Positions 42,752 to 51,744 of a DNA stretch of 64,000 nt are shown here, in pieces; within the stretch, counting starts at the first letter, position 1, and the number at the start of each line of letters is the position of its first letter. The notes under the pieces were generated by a model, which made no database searches, was not told where the DNA came from, and saw nothing but the letters and a program-made list of their open reading frames with translations. Origin of the DNA: Clostridium sp. HBUAS56010 (lineage in GTDB: Bacteria > Bacillota > Clostridia > Lachnospirales > Lachnospiraceae); assembly GCF_007115105.1 (NCBI RefSeq), contig NZ_SULJ01000006.1, forward strand, positions 124,498 to 188,497, given 5' to 3'. Position numbers and translations under genes: made by a program.

Positions 42752-42787
42752 AATACCCGTCATGGTTTACTTGCAATGACGGGTATT
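42752..42787 (+). terminator. Terminator of the ATPase gene
   Basis: AATACCCGTCAT (42752-42763) pairs with ATGACGGGTATT (42776-42787), followed by CTTCT. It lies 28 bp after the stop. The remaining 42788-43057 has no recognisable gene. Confidence 0.75.
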
Positions 42788-43057
42788 CTTCTACTGTCAA
42801 ATCTATGGTATTTCATCTTGAAATTTTCGGGATAGTGTCAAGATTATATGGCAAAACAAGATGGCAGTCAATAAAGCGGATAAACATTCAGTACTAGTTT
42901 CAATTAAGATACCTTTTAATGATAGAGTTATCACTATGTTCGGCTAGAAAATCTTCAAACCCCACAATGGGATTCTATTTACTAAAAATGGATTAGTAGT
43001 TTTACATACGATCTGTCAAAAGTGATGGTAAAAAGAGTGAACTACGTCAAATATCAT

Positions 43058-43651
43058 TTATAAATTAGAGTTTTTTTGCAAATCAAGCCATTTTACACCC
43101 AGCTCTGGTGGAGTGTATGCCATCATTTTCTCTAAAAGATTATCAGGGTCACTGTCTATCAGAAGAAGCTTTTCATTCGAGGGGTTCATAAAGCCTTCCT
43201 CTATTGCTCTATGAATCATTTCAATGAGAGGATCGAAGAAATGTGCCACATTTAAAATACCTACTGGTTTCTTGTGAATCTTTAGCTGTGCCCAGCTAAG
43301 TGCTTCTAAGAGTTCTTCGTATGTTCCAACACCTCCGGGCAATGCAATAAAACCATCAGACAAGTCTGCCATTGTTTTCTTTCTCTCGTGCATATCTGCA
43401 ACTTCAATAAATTGAGTCAGATTTGCATTGGCAATTTCTTTAGGAAAAAGATCTTTCGGCATTACACCGATCACCCTGCCATTATTTTTAAGTACCTGAT
43501 TCGCTACTTCCCCCATCAGACCTATTTTAGAACCGCCATAAACCAATTCAATTTTTTTATGTGCCAGTATTTCTCCAAGCTGTGATGCCGTATTTTTGTA
43601 TGCCGGGTTGTTTCCCAAATTAGAGCCTGAATAAACGCATATTCGATTCAT
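43058..43651 (-). CDS. LOG-family (TIGR00730) Rossmann protein
   Basis: 197 residues with the family motif PGGVGTYEE near 108 and GSKIGLMGEVA near 40. LOG enzymes hydrolyse nucleoside 5'-monophosphates (cytokinin riboside phosphoribohydrolase in plants and microbes). Start ATG with AGGAGGAAA. Followed upstream by a DMT transporter gene on the same strand, 18 bp apart, so probably co-transcribed. Confidence 0.9.
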   Translation of the reverse strand: MNRICVYSGSNLGNNPAYKNTASQLGEILAHKKIELVYGGSKIGLMGEVANQVLKNNGRVIGVMPKDLFPKEIANANLTQFIEVADMHERKKTMADLSDGFIALPGGVGTYEELLEALSWAQLKIHKKPVGILNVAHFFDPLIEMIHRAIEEGFMNPSNEKLLLIDSDPDNLLEKMMAYTPPELGVKWLDLQKNSNL

Positions 43652-43669
43652 TTTTTTCCTCCTAATGAA

Positions 43670-44128
43670 TTAAAACTTTTGTATCAGGGTTACTCCTGCT
43701 ATCAGCAGAGCCACCCCAAAGATTCTTTGTGGACTGATAAGATGGATTTCATTTCCCATAAAACCGAAATGGTCAAATATGATTGATAAAATTATTTGAC
43801 CGCAAATTACCAGACTAAACATATTTGCAAAGCCTATCTGGCGGGAAGACAGTATGGTGACAAAGATATAAAAAGCTCCTAAAAGTCCTCCACAAAACAT
43901 CCACCATCGAATTCCTCTGAGTATATTTGTGCTATCTGATAATGAATAAGAACCTCTCAATACTGTATAAGCAAGCACCAGACCCAGCCCTATGGTGCCA
44001 ACTAAAAAACTGATAAAAGACGAGAGAACGGGACTGCCCACTTTTGAACGAAGCTGTCCATTGAATCCAGCTTGTAATGTCAAAGCCAGTCCAGATACCA
44101 ACGAAAGAACATAATAAAGTAATACCAT
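43670..44128 (-). CDS. YdcZ/DUF606-family (DMT) membrane protein
   Basis: 152 residues with five hydrophobic helices; start LLYYVLSLVSGLALTLQAGF and GQIILSIIFDHFG near 112 are typical of half-size DMT proteins. ATG 44128 has AAAGGAGGTG upstream. Possibly an exporter; substrate unknown. Divergent from a LysR regulator, which probably controls it and the LOG gene. Confidence 0.83.
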   Translation of the reverse strand: MVLLYYVLSLVSGLALTLQAGFNGQLRSKVGSPVLSSFISFLVGTIGLGLVLAYTVLRGSYSLSDSTNILRGIRWWMFCGGLLGAFYIFVTILSSRQIGFANMFSLVICGQIILSIIFDHFGFMGNEIHLISPQRIFGVALLIAGVTLIQKF

Positions 44129-44241
44129 ATTTACACCTCCTTTTCCATACACGATTGACTCTATTGTCTGCACCTATTATAATAAAAAACAAGATATAAG
44201 TAAAATCGCAAATCAATATAGGAGGTATATTGTAATATTAT

Positions 44242-45129
44242 ATGTTAATTAATTTAGAACTCTATCGGATTTTCTACACAACTGCCAGACTTGGAAGTAT
44301 CTCCAAAGCAGCAAAAGAATTATATACGTCACAGCCAGCAGCAAGCCAGGCAATTAAGCACCTGGAACAAAAGTTAGGCGGAGAATTGTTTTTTAGAAAT
44401 GCCAGAGGTGTTTCCCTGACTGTTGAGGGAGAGGTTTTGTATCGTTATATTGAACAGGGTTATAACTTAATACAGGCAGGAGAACGGAAGTTTTTTGAAC
44501 TTAAACAATTGACAGCAGGACAATTGAGATTAGCGGTTTGCAGTGCCGTTTGTAAATATGATTTACTGCAATATATCAGCCAATATAATCTTAACTACCC
44601 TGACGTTTCTTTATCTATCACAGATGAATCAAGTTATAAAATTATACAATTGCTGGAATCGGGCGAGATTGACATAGGAATCTTGAATCCTCACAATCTT
44701 GACAGGAGTAAATTTCATACAATAAAAACGTTAGAAATACACGACTGTTTTGTTGTTGGGGAGAAATATAAAACCTTATGTGATGCACCAATTTCTATTC
44801 ATACCCTATCACAAAATTATCCTTTTATTATGCTTCAAAAAGGCGGCAATACAAGAGCATATATTCATGAATACTTTTTATCTCACGGAATTAAGTTAGC
44901 GCCGCAGATTGAGTTGAGCAACTTGGATCTGATTGTTGAATTCACGATGGAAGGATTGGGTGTCGCTTGCGTCATAGAAGAATATGTACAAAAAGAATTT
45001 AAAAACAATACCCTATTCAAACTTAATGTCCAGGAAAAGATACCCCTTAGAAAGTTGGAAGTTGTGGTTAAAAAGGATATGCCGCTTTCCACAGCCACCA
45101 GTAGATTTATCGACTTAATCGGTGTATAA
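44242..45129 (+). CDS. LysR-family transcriptional regulator
   Basis: 295 residues: winged helix 1-60 (RIFYTTARLGSISKAAKELY, SQPAASQAIKHLE) then a type 2 periplasmic-binding-like effector domain. AGGAGG ends about 16 bp before the ATG, an unusually long gap, but an in-frame stop rules out an earlier start. Divergent from the DMT-LOG pair. Confidence 0.9.
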   Translation: MLINLELYRIFYTTARLGSISKAAKELYTSQPAASQAIKHLEQKLGGELFFRNARGVSLTVEGEVLYRYIEQGYNLIQAGERKFFELKQLTAGQLRLAVCSAVCKYDLLQYISQYNLNYPDVSLSITDESSYKIIQLLESGEIDIGILNPHNLDRSKFHTIKTLEIHDCFVVGEKYKTLCDAPISIHTLSQNYPFIMLQKGGNTRAYIHEYFLSHGIKLAPQIELSNLDLIVEFTMEGLGVACVIEEYVQKEFKNNTLFKLNVQEKIPLRKLEVVVKKDMPLSTATSRFIDLIGV

Positions 45130-45204
45130 TAGATCAACACAGTCTATTGAAATTGCCAAGAAAAAATCAAAAGAATTATTCCATAAACAAAGGAGGTGTT
45201 TCCT

Positions 45205-45840
45205 ATGCAATATGGACCTGATCCTAATGCTGTCTACCCCAATGAGGCGATTAAAAGTGTGTGCTTCATAAAAAATGTGGTAACACACCCTAATATCATC
45301 ATTGGAGATTATACCTATTACGATGACAAAAACGGTGCTGAAATGTTTGAGCAGCATGTCACACACCACTATGATTTTATTGGAGATAAACTCATCATCG
45401 GCAAATTCTGTGCCATCGCAAAAGGGATTGAATTTGTAATGAACGGTGCAAACCACCGCATGAACAGTGTGACCACCTATCCATTTAACATCATGGGAGG
45501 CGGTTGGCAAAAAGCAATGCCAGCCTTATCAGACTTACCTCTAAAAGGGGATACCGTAATCGGAAACGATGTATGGATCGGACAGAACGTTACGGTAATG
45601 CCTGGTGTCCACATTGGAGACGGGGCAATTATCGCTGCAAACTCTGTTGTATCAAAAGACATTCCTGCTTATCACATTGCAGGCGGTAACCCATGCAGAG
45701 TACTGAAAAAGAGGTTTGACGATGACCTGATCAAATATCTTCTTGCCATCCGCTGGTGGGACTGGAATGTCAAAAAGATATTTGAACACCTTGAAGTTCT
45801 CTGCAGCGGCGACCTTTCTAAAATCAGAGAAATTAAATAG
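45205..45840 (+). CDS. Vat-family streptogramin A O-acetyltransferase-like
   Basis: 211 residues from ATG 45205, placed 8 bp after AGGAGG (a GTG at 45196 overlaps that ribosome site). Starts GPDPNAVYPNEAIKSVCFIK, has hexapeptide repeats ([20 protein letters not shown]), the catalytic histidine in NGANHRMNSVTTYPF near 82, and LLAIRWWDWN near 184. Closer to true Vat proteins than the copy at 37642. Would acetylate virginiamycin M type drugs; activity untested. Confidence 0.87.
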   Translation: MQYGPDPNAVYPNEAIKSVCFIKNVVTHPNIIIGDYTYYDDKNGAEMFEQHVTHHYDFIGDKLIIGKFCAIAKGIEFVMNGANHRMNSVTTYPFNIMGGGWQKAMPALSDLPLKGDTVIGNDVWIGQNVTVMPGVHIGDGAIIAANSVVSKDIPAYHIAGGNPCRVLKKRFDDDLIKYLLAIRWWDWNVKKIFEHLEVLCSGDLSKIREIK

Positions 45841-45862
45841 CATAAAACTGCCCCATCGTAAA

Positions 45863-46483
45863 TCAGGATTTGGAGGAAACTTTATTCACCTTGCCGTTTT
45901 CAACCAGGATTGCTTCATGATTACTGATAGGCAATAGATTCAATGTAGAAGAATACGTGTCTGCTATTTTATGTGCAGTCTTTTTGAAAGGTACATTGGT
46001 ATAATGAGGTACCGTATAAAAGTCCACCAGGTTCAAACCGCCAAATCCAGTTAGCCTGGGAGCTTTTTGAGCTTCATCCATCTCTTTTATATATTCAATA
46101 TCCGGAGATACAACAATGGAACCTGCTGATTCTCCGATGTAGAGTTTCCCGGCATTTACTTCTTCAATCATGGTCTTGTCTGCTCCTGTGCGTTTTAACT
46201 CCTGCAGAAGGAAAAAAGTGTTGCCGCCTGTCACATAAATAAAATCATTGGATTTTAATTTGGTACTTATTTCGTCTGAACCTGCTGTAGATATCTCTAA
46301 GACGTCTACAGCCAGACCTAATTTTTCAAGAGCCTTTTTCCCGGCATTTACAAAAAAAGTGACATCTTCAACAATACTTGCAGTTGGTATAAATGTTACA
46401 GTCTTCCCTTTTAAATTCCCCTCAAAATCTGCTAAAAGACCGGATACATCTTTAAATGATGATGTTAAAAATAATCTTTTCAT
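45863..46483 (-). CDS. Peptidase E-like (S51) protein
   Basis: 206 residues. The nucleophile serine is in YIGESAGSIVVSPD near 115-128, and FIYVTGGNTFFLLQEL near 80 is the family's second hallmark. S51 peptidases cleave Asp-X dipeptides; relatives act as cyanophycinases. Convergent with the Vat-like gene, divergent from the WYL regulator. Confidence 0.85.
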   Translation of the reverse strand: MKRLFLTSSFKDVSGLLADFEGNLKGKTVTFIPTASIVEDVTFFVNAGKKALEKLGLAVDVLEISTAGSDEISTKLKSNDFIYVTGGNTFFLLQELKRTGADKTMIEEVNAGKLYIGESAGSIVVSPDIEYIKEMDEAQKAPRLTGFGGLNLVDFYTVPHYTNVPFKKTAHKIADTYSSTLNLLPISNHEAILVENGKVNKVSSKS

Positions 46484-46531
46484 ATCTTGTTCTTTCTCCT
46501 TTTTTATCTTTGCTGATTATAGTATAATTCA

Positions 46532-46558
46532 AAAAGGTGTCAGTTAACGATACCTTTT
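46532..46558. promoter_or_regulatory. Inverted repeat before the WYL regulator
   Basis: AAAAGGT (46532-46538) and ACCTTTT (46552-46558) flank 13 bp, between the divergent S51 and WYL genes and next to TATAAT at 46523-46528. Candidate autoregulatory site. Confidence 0.45.
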
Positions 46559-46586
46559 AATATATTTAACTGGTGAGGATTGGATT

Positions 46587-47528
46587 ATGAATAAATCAGA
46601 AAGAATTAACGATATGATGCTGTTTCTAAATGACAAGAATTCATTTCATTTAAAAGATCTAATGGCTCGGTATAACATTTCAAAAAGTACGGCACTGCGA
46701 GATGTAGAAGCCCTGGAACGAATCGGTATGCCTATCTATTCCCAGCATGGCAGAAATGGTTTTTATGGAATACTTCCAAACAAGCTTTTATCACCGATTG
46801 TGTTTCATATGGATGAAGTATTTGCATTATACTTTTCTATGCTCACCTTGCGGGCTTATGAAACCACTCCCTTTCATCTGAGTGTGGAACAATTAAAGAA
46901 AAAATTTGAAAACTGTTTGTCTGCGGAAAAGACCTCCCTGCTTCACAGGGTTGAAAAAGTTTTCCGTTTAGGCACCACCCTTCATAGCAATGAATGTCCT
47001 TTTTTAAGCGATATTTTAGGATATGCCATCGAAGAAAAGGTATGCACCCTGACCTATGAAAAAAAAGATACACAGAAGACATACTGCATTCAGTTTTTCG
47101 ACATTTCCTCCGCTTATGGACAATGGTATGCCACCGGATATAACTTTAAGACAGAAAGACCCCAGGTTTTCCGCTGTGACCGGGTTATAAATATGGAAGA
47201 ATGCCATGACATTGCTGCAAAGCCACTTTCTGAATTTATGAAACCGGCTGACCAGTTATATAAAACCTCTGATGCGGTGGACTTTGAAATCGGAATCTCT
47301 GCAAAAGGAGTTGACCTGTTTTACAAAGAACATTATCCTTCCATGAAATTTTATTCTGAAAACGGACAATATTTTATCCGGGGATTTTTCAACAAAGGGG
47401 AGGAAGACTTCATTACAACCTATTTTATCAATTATGGAGAACATATTCTCTCCGTAAAACCAGATTTATTAAGGGCACAAATTGCAGAGAGGTTACACAA
47501 GCTTACAAGCTATTTTTCTGTACTGTAA
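46587..47528 (+). CDS. WYL-domain helix-turn-helix regulator
   Basis: 313 residues: HTH_11/DeoR-like start (FHLKDLMARYNISKSTALRD, VEALERIGMPIYSQHGRNGF), then a WYL domain (about 145-215, YGQWYATGYNFKTERPQVFR with the ligand-binding core) and a C-terminal extension. WYL domains bind nucleotides or ssDNA and often regulate stress or defence genes. Confidence 0.87.
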   Translation: MNKSERINDMMLFLNDKNSFHLKDLMARYNISKSTALRDVEALERIGMPIYSQHGRNGFYGILPNKLLSPIVFHMDEVFALYFSMLTLRAYETTPFHLSVEQLKKKFENCLSAEKTSLLHRVEKVFRLGTTLHSNECPFLSDILGYAIEEKVCTLTYEKKDTQKTYCIQFFDISSAYGQWYATGYNFKTERPQVFRCDRVINMEECHDIAAKPLSEFMKPADQLYKTSDAVDFEIGISAKGVDLFYKEHYPSMKFYSENGQYFIRGFFNKGEEDFITTYFINYGEHILSVKPDLLRAQIAERLHKLTSYFSVL

Positions 47529-47573
47529 ATGACACAGACCCAGTGCATGTCTGATTCAAAATACCGGCATCAC

Positions 47574-48584
47574 TCACCTTGACAATTTATCATCCCTGAA
47601 TTCAAATGGTGTCATTCCATAAACCTTTTTAAATACCCTGGAAAAATTACTGCTGTTGCTATACCCGATCTCACTGGCAATGTCAGACACACTCTGATCC
47701 GTAGCTGCTAAAAGATTGACTGCCTTTGTCATTCGCAAAGAACGCAGAAACTGACCGATGGTGCTGTGATAATAATGGGAAAATTCCACACGCAGCTTCT
47801 GCTCATTCAAAAACACCCTCTGGCTCAGTTCCTTAATGCTTGGAGGATTGCTAAATTCCGCACATAAAATATCATGGGCCTCGTTTAATGCTTTAATATC
47901 CGAAGAATTCAGCCGGAGGATACGGCTCTTGCCAACGGCTATCTTTCCATAATTCACTTGAAGGCTGTCAATATGATTCTTACTTACTGCCACTGCCGAT
48001 GTCAGAATGGAAAGACATTCCAAGACTTTGCTTTCCAGGAAAATCGGTTGAATTAAACGAGTTTCCATATGCCCTCTTATGGTTTCAATAATCCTTATCA
48101 TTTCCTCCGGCATATAAAAGTAGGTACGGTTTTTCTCAAACTGATCCATGATCTGATTTTCTGGAGATATGGATTTTATTACGTCTCTGAAATACGGTTC
48201 GTATACGGATATTTCAATTCCGTATAGATGCTGTCCCTTTTTCCACCTCTGTGTTCCGCTGACAGCACTTTCCATTACACAAAAGGACGATGGAGTGGAA
48301 CGGATGGTTCCCTCATGTTTTAGTTCTACTTCTGTCTTTCCTTCGTAGAATAACCCGAATTTCAAAAATGTCATGTCATGAGAAAAAGGCAGCACAAAAT
48401 CTTCTGCTACCGTATAATTTCCAATACCAATGTTGTAATAGTCTGCCCGGTTATACTGCAGGCTATATCCCAGTTCCGGTCTGTTCCGGTTCTGATATAA
48501 TATATAATGATCCAAATATTCCGGTGTAAAGGTCAGATGCCTTAAAACATGATCGGAAAAATTCATATCCATATCCTTTTTCAT
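47574..48584 (-). CDS. AraC-family regulator of the siderophore importer
   Basis: 336 residues with a C-terminal AraC domain (about 235-333: SIKELSQRVFLNEQKLRVEF, SVSDIASEIGYSNSSNFSRV, MTPFEFRDDKL). The N-terminal two thirds resembles the YbtA/PchR group that senses iron-siderophore. Divergent from the iron-siderophore ABC operon. ATG follows CGGAG. Confidence 0.85.
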   Translation of the reverse strand: MKKDMDMNFSDHVLRHLTFTPEYLDHYILYQNRNRPELGYSLQYNRADYYNIGIGNYTVAEDFVLPFSHDMTFLKFGLFYEGKTEVELKHEGTIRSTPSSFCVMESAVSGTQRWKKGQHLYGIEISVYEPYFRDVIKSISPENQIMDQFEKNRTYFYMPEEMIRIIETIRGHMETRLIQPIFLESKVLECLSILTSAVAVSKNHIDSLQVNYGKIAVGKSRILRLNSSDIKALNEAHDILCAEFSNPPSIKELSQRVFLNEQKLRVEFSHYYHSTIGQFLRSLRMTKAVNLLAATDQSVSDIASEIGYSNSSNFSRVFKKVYGMTPFEFRDDKLSR

Positions 48585-48633
48585 AAATAAATACTCCGTA
48601 ACGGTGTAAAAACAATCAATTTAATTTCAACCA

Positions 48634-48691
48634 TTGAACATATCCGATCAGAATGCTATACTCGCCCTCGAGGTTAGCATAGGCTAACCTC
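48634..48691 (+). promoter_or_regulatory. Siderophore operon promoter with 22-bp operator
   Basis: TTGAAC (48634-48639), 17 bp, TATACT (48657-48662), then the inverted repeat GAGGTTAGC-ATAG-GCTAACCTC (48670-48691) over the transcription start. The AGGTTAG/CTAACCT arms are those of DtxR/IdeR iron boxes but are spaced 6 bp apart instead of 1. A repressor here would switch the importer off under iron-replete conditions. Confidence 0.7.
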
Positions 48692-48737
48692 AATTCAATG
48701 ATTGTTTTATTATACATGATAAGGAGGAATTCATCAA

Positions 48738-49745
48738 GTGATTCAGAGAATGAAAAAACATGCACTTGCAGTAGGAACTGCACTTTTCTGTGTTGCAGTC
48801 AGTTTATCAGCCTGCGGTGGACAAAATACTGACCGCTCAGAAAGCACCAGCCCTGTGAAAGCAGAAAGTACCAGTCCCGTGAAAGCAGAAAGTGAAGACA
48901 AAATAACAGTTACCGATGTCAGAGGTCAGGTGGAGATTCCAGCCAATCCACAACGGATCGTGGATTTAAGCGGAAACAGTGACATTTTACATATCTTAGG
49001 CTATAACGTGATTGGAACCGCAAATTCTGATGCCTATGACCGTACAAAGCTTCCGCCATTTTTAAAAAATGAATTAAGTGGTGCCAAGATTGTAGGATTC
49101 AGTTTCCAGGATTCCATGGATATTGAGGGAATTCTACCTCTGGAACCGGATTTAATTATTCTTTCCACCCGTCAGGAAAAGATGTATGATCAATTAAAAA
49201 CAGTTGCTCCTGCAGTCATGATTGAACTTGCACAGATTGACTGGAAAGATGACATCCGGCAAGTGGGAACCATCTTCGGTAAAAGCAAAGAAGCAGAACA
49301 ATGGATCAGCGATTATGAAGCCAAGGGAAAAGAAAAAGGGGAAGAGGTGAAGAAAACCTTCGGTGAGGATACCACCTATCTTTCAATTCTTGCCAGCGGC
49401 GGCAAGCTCTTTGTCTTTGATGCAGCAGGCTTTGGAAGCATTCTTTATGAAGACATGGGATTAAAACGTCCCTCCGGCATGCCAAAACAGGAAAATGTCA
49501 GCCTTCCAGTAATCAATTATGAAGGATTGGCAAGTATTGAAGCAGACCGGATTCTGGCAGTTGGTACAGAGGAAGATATGGCGGCGCTGAAAGCAGATCC
49601 CATCTGGAACAGCCTTCCTGCAGTAAAGGCAGGCAATGTGGTAGAATTACCTTCCAGTCCCTATTTCAGCCAGTCTTATAGCTGCATTGGAAGAAGTCTG
49701 CTTCTCGATGAGATTTCCTCTCTTTTAGGCAACACAACACCATGA
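48738..49745 (+). CDS. Iron-siderophore ABC transporter substrate-binding lipoprotein
   Basis: 335 residues. Signal peptide with lipobox LSAC-GG near residue 27; the FepB/BtuF fold shows ITVTDVRGQVEIPANPQRIV, LGYNVIGTANSD and EPDLIILSTRQ. Start is GTG at 48738, 10 bp after AAGGAGG. After the lipid cysteine the linker contains a diverged tandem duplication of ESTSPVKA (24-bp units). First gene of the operon; its stop overlaps the next start (ATGA). Confidence 0.92.
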   Translation: MIQRMKKHALAVGTALFCVAVSLSACGGQNTDRSESTSPVKAESTSPVKAESEDKITVTDVRGQVEIPANPQRIVDLSGNSDILHILGYNVIGTANSDAYDRTKLPPFLKNELSGAKIVGFSFQDSMDIEGILPLEPDLIILSTRQEKMYDQLKTVAPAVMIELAQIDWKDDIRQVGTIFGKSKEAEQWISDYEAKGKEKGEEVKKTFGEDTTYLSILASGGKLFVFDAAGFGSILYEDMGLKRPSGMPKQENVSLPVINYEGLASIEADRILAVGTEEDMAALKADPIWNSLPAVKAGNVVELPSSPYFSQSYSCIGRSLLLDEISSLLGNTTP

Positions 49746-50725
49746 AAAAAAATATAATCTTATGTCTTTTGTTGCTTCTGCTGGCAGCGGCAGGTCTTTT
49801 GACTGCCGTCTGTGCAGGGGCAAAATCCATCCCTCTGAACGTGGTGGCAGATAGCATTCTGCACTTTGACGGAGGACTGGAAGCCTTACTTGTAAGAGAT
49901 TCCAGACTGCCCCGTGCCTTATCTTCTGCTCTGGTAGGCGGAATGCTGGCTCTGGCAGGCGCTCTTATGCAGGGAATTACAAGAAATCCTTTGGCAGAAC
50001 CGTCCATTATGGGTATGACCCAGGGTGCCACTCTGGCAGTTGCCATATCAAGCGTCAGCCTGTCTGTTTACTCCACGCTGGGAAATACAGCGGCAGCTTT
50101 AATAGGAGCTTTCTTCAGCGGAATCCTGGTTCTTTTGTTCAGTTTAAAAACGGTAAGGTCCACCAACATCACCGGACTTTTAATTGCCGGCACTGCCATA
50201 AGCACATTTTTTATATCCCTGGCTTCTATTATCGCCCTGCTTGGAAACCGCTCCCAGGAGCTCGCCTTCTGGTTATCCGGCGGATTCCGTTCTGCAAAAT
50301 GGGATTCTGTATTCTGGCTGTTTGTTATAGGAAGCTGTGCTCTTCTTTTCTCCATTTTTATGGCCAGGAAAATCAATCTGGTCTCCTTAGGAGATGAAGT
50401 TGCTCTCGGTCTTGGAGTAAAACCGGCAAGAGTCCGGATTTATTGTCTGGCAATGATTGTTCCTATCTGTGCAGTCTGTGTATCCGTCGGGGGAAACATC
50501 GCCTTTGTCGGACTGGTGATTCCCCATATTATCCGCCGGGTCGTTGGGAATAACCACAGCATTTTACTTCCGTTTTCCTTTCTGGCAGGAGCCGTTCTCA
50601 TGATATGGGCAGACATCGCAGCTAAGACTCTTAACAGCCCTTACGAAATACCGGTAGGATTGTTCAGTGCGTTCATCGGTGTTCCATTCTTTATCTATTT
50701 AGTACGAAAGGAGAAGACTTCATGA
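49742..50725 (+). CDS. FecCD-family iron-siderophore permease
   Basis: 327 residues, about nine or ten helices. Family motifs: RDSRLPRALSSALVGGMLAL, GITRNPLAEPSIMG, GGNIAFVGLVIPHIIRRVVG and NSPYEIPVGLFSAFIGVPFF. Forms a heterodimer with the next gene's product. Overlaps both neighbours by four bases. Confidence 0.93.
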   Translation: MKKNIILCLLLLLLAAAGLLTAVCAGAKSIPLNVVADSILHFDGGLEALLVRDSRLPRALSSALVGGMLALAGALMQGITRNPLAEPSIMGMTQGATLAVAISSVSLSVYSTLGNTAAALIGAFFSGILVLLFSLKTVRSTNITGLLIAGTAISTFFISLASIIALLGNRSQELAFWLSGGFRSAKWDSVFWLFVIGSCALLFSIFMARKINLVSLGDEVALGLGVKPARVRIYCLAMIVPICAVCVSVGGNIAFVGLVIPHIIRRVVGNNHSILLPFSFLAGAVLMIWADIAAKTLNSPYEIPVGLFSAFIGVPFFIYLVRKEKTS

Positions 50726-51744
50726 AGCACGGCAGTTCTATGAAACCAGCCTTTATCTTCTTTCTGATTCTCCTGATTGCCACTTGTTTCTTCGGATTAT
50801 ATTATGGTTCCTACCAGATGAATCTGGAACGGATTCTTAACACAGTCCTTGGTCATGGTACGCCCAGTGAACATCTGGCAGTCTGGGGCATCCGTATTCC
50901 AAGAATTCTGGTCGCCATTTTTGTGGGCATTGCACTTTCCTGTGCAGGCTGTACCATTCAGACTGCAACGAAAAACCCTCTGGCAGAGCCAGGAATCATC
51001 GGAATCAATGCCGGCGCCACCTTAGGCGTTGTTTTGTTAATCAATGCACAGAGTTCCGCTTATTACAGTGCTATAAAGACAGGCACCCTGCTTCTTGTAC
51101 CTGTCGTTTCTTTGACCGGTGCCCTTATAAGTTCCAGTCTTATTTATCTCCTTTCCTGTAAAAAAGGAGTACTTGGTACAAACCGGCTTTTACTTGTGGG
51201 AATTGGCTTTAACATTGGCATCAATTCCATTATCACCCTGTTTCAATTAGCCATGAATAAAGGAAACTTTCAGCAGGTATTAAACTGGACCAACGGAAGC
51301 TTGTGGGGAACCGGGTTTGCCTATCTGTTTCTTATTGCTCCCGTAACGGTTGTGGTATTTATTATTCTGCTGATTAAAAGCAAGACTCTGGATCTTATGG
51401 CACTGGGAGATGCTATGGCTCTTCATTTAGGTGTTTCCGTGGAAAAAGAACGAAAACAGCTGATTCTTCTTGCTGTTATTTTAAGTTCTGTTTCGGTTGC
51501 GGTTGCCGGAAACATTGCATTTGTAGGTCTTTTGGGTCCCCACATTGCACAGCGGGTGGCGGGTGCTGCCCACCGCAGGAAACTTTTACTGGGAGGGCTG
51601 ATCAGCGGAACGTTAGTGGTCTTTTCCGATACGTTATCCCGCAATCTCTTCTCTCCCATTGAGATCCCGCTTGGGATTGTCCTGTCCCTCATCGGTGTTC
51701 CCTATTTTATCTTTTTACTGCTGAAACAAAGGAGTTCTATATGA
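50722..51744 (+). CDS. FecCD-family iron-siderophore permease, second subunit
   Basis: 340 residues with RIPRILVAIFVGIALSCAGC, TKNPLAEPGIIGINAGA, VAGNIAFVGLLGPHIAQRVA and FSPIEIPLGIVLSLIGVPYF. Typical FecD partner. ATGA overlaps at both ends indicate a single coupled operon. Confidence 0.93.
   Translation: MKHGSSMKPAFIFFLILLIATCFFGLYYGSYQMNLERILNTVLGHGTPSEHLAVWGIRIPRILVAIFVGIALSCAGCTIQTATKNPLAEPGIIGINAGATLGVVLLINAQSSAYYSAIKTGTLLLVPVVSLTGALISSSLIYLLSCKKGVLGTNRLLLVGIGFNIGINSIITLFQLAMNKGNFQQVLNWTNGSLWGTGFAYLFLIAPVTVVVFIILLIKSKTLDLMALGDAMALHLGVSVEKERKQLILLAVILSSVSVAVAGNIAFVGLLGPHIAQRVAGAAHRRKLLLGGLISGTLVVFSDTLSRNLFSPIEIPLGIVLSLIGVPYFIFLLLKQRSSI

Noticed and set aside
42715-42897. 60-residue frame after the DUF4143 ATPase gene
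   Set aside because: It covers the terminator hairpin at 42752-42787 and has no coding features.
48842-48893. Tandem 24-bp repeat in the siderophore-binding protein considered as a phase-variable tract
   Set aside because: The units have diverged at synonymous positions and are in frame, so it is an old linker duplication rather than a slippage switch.
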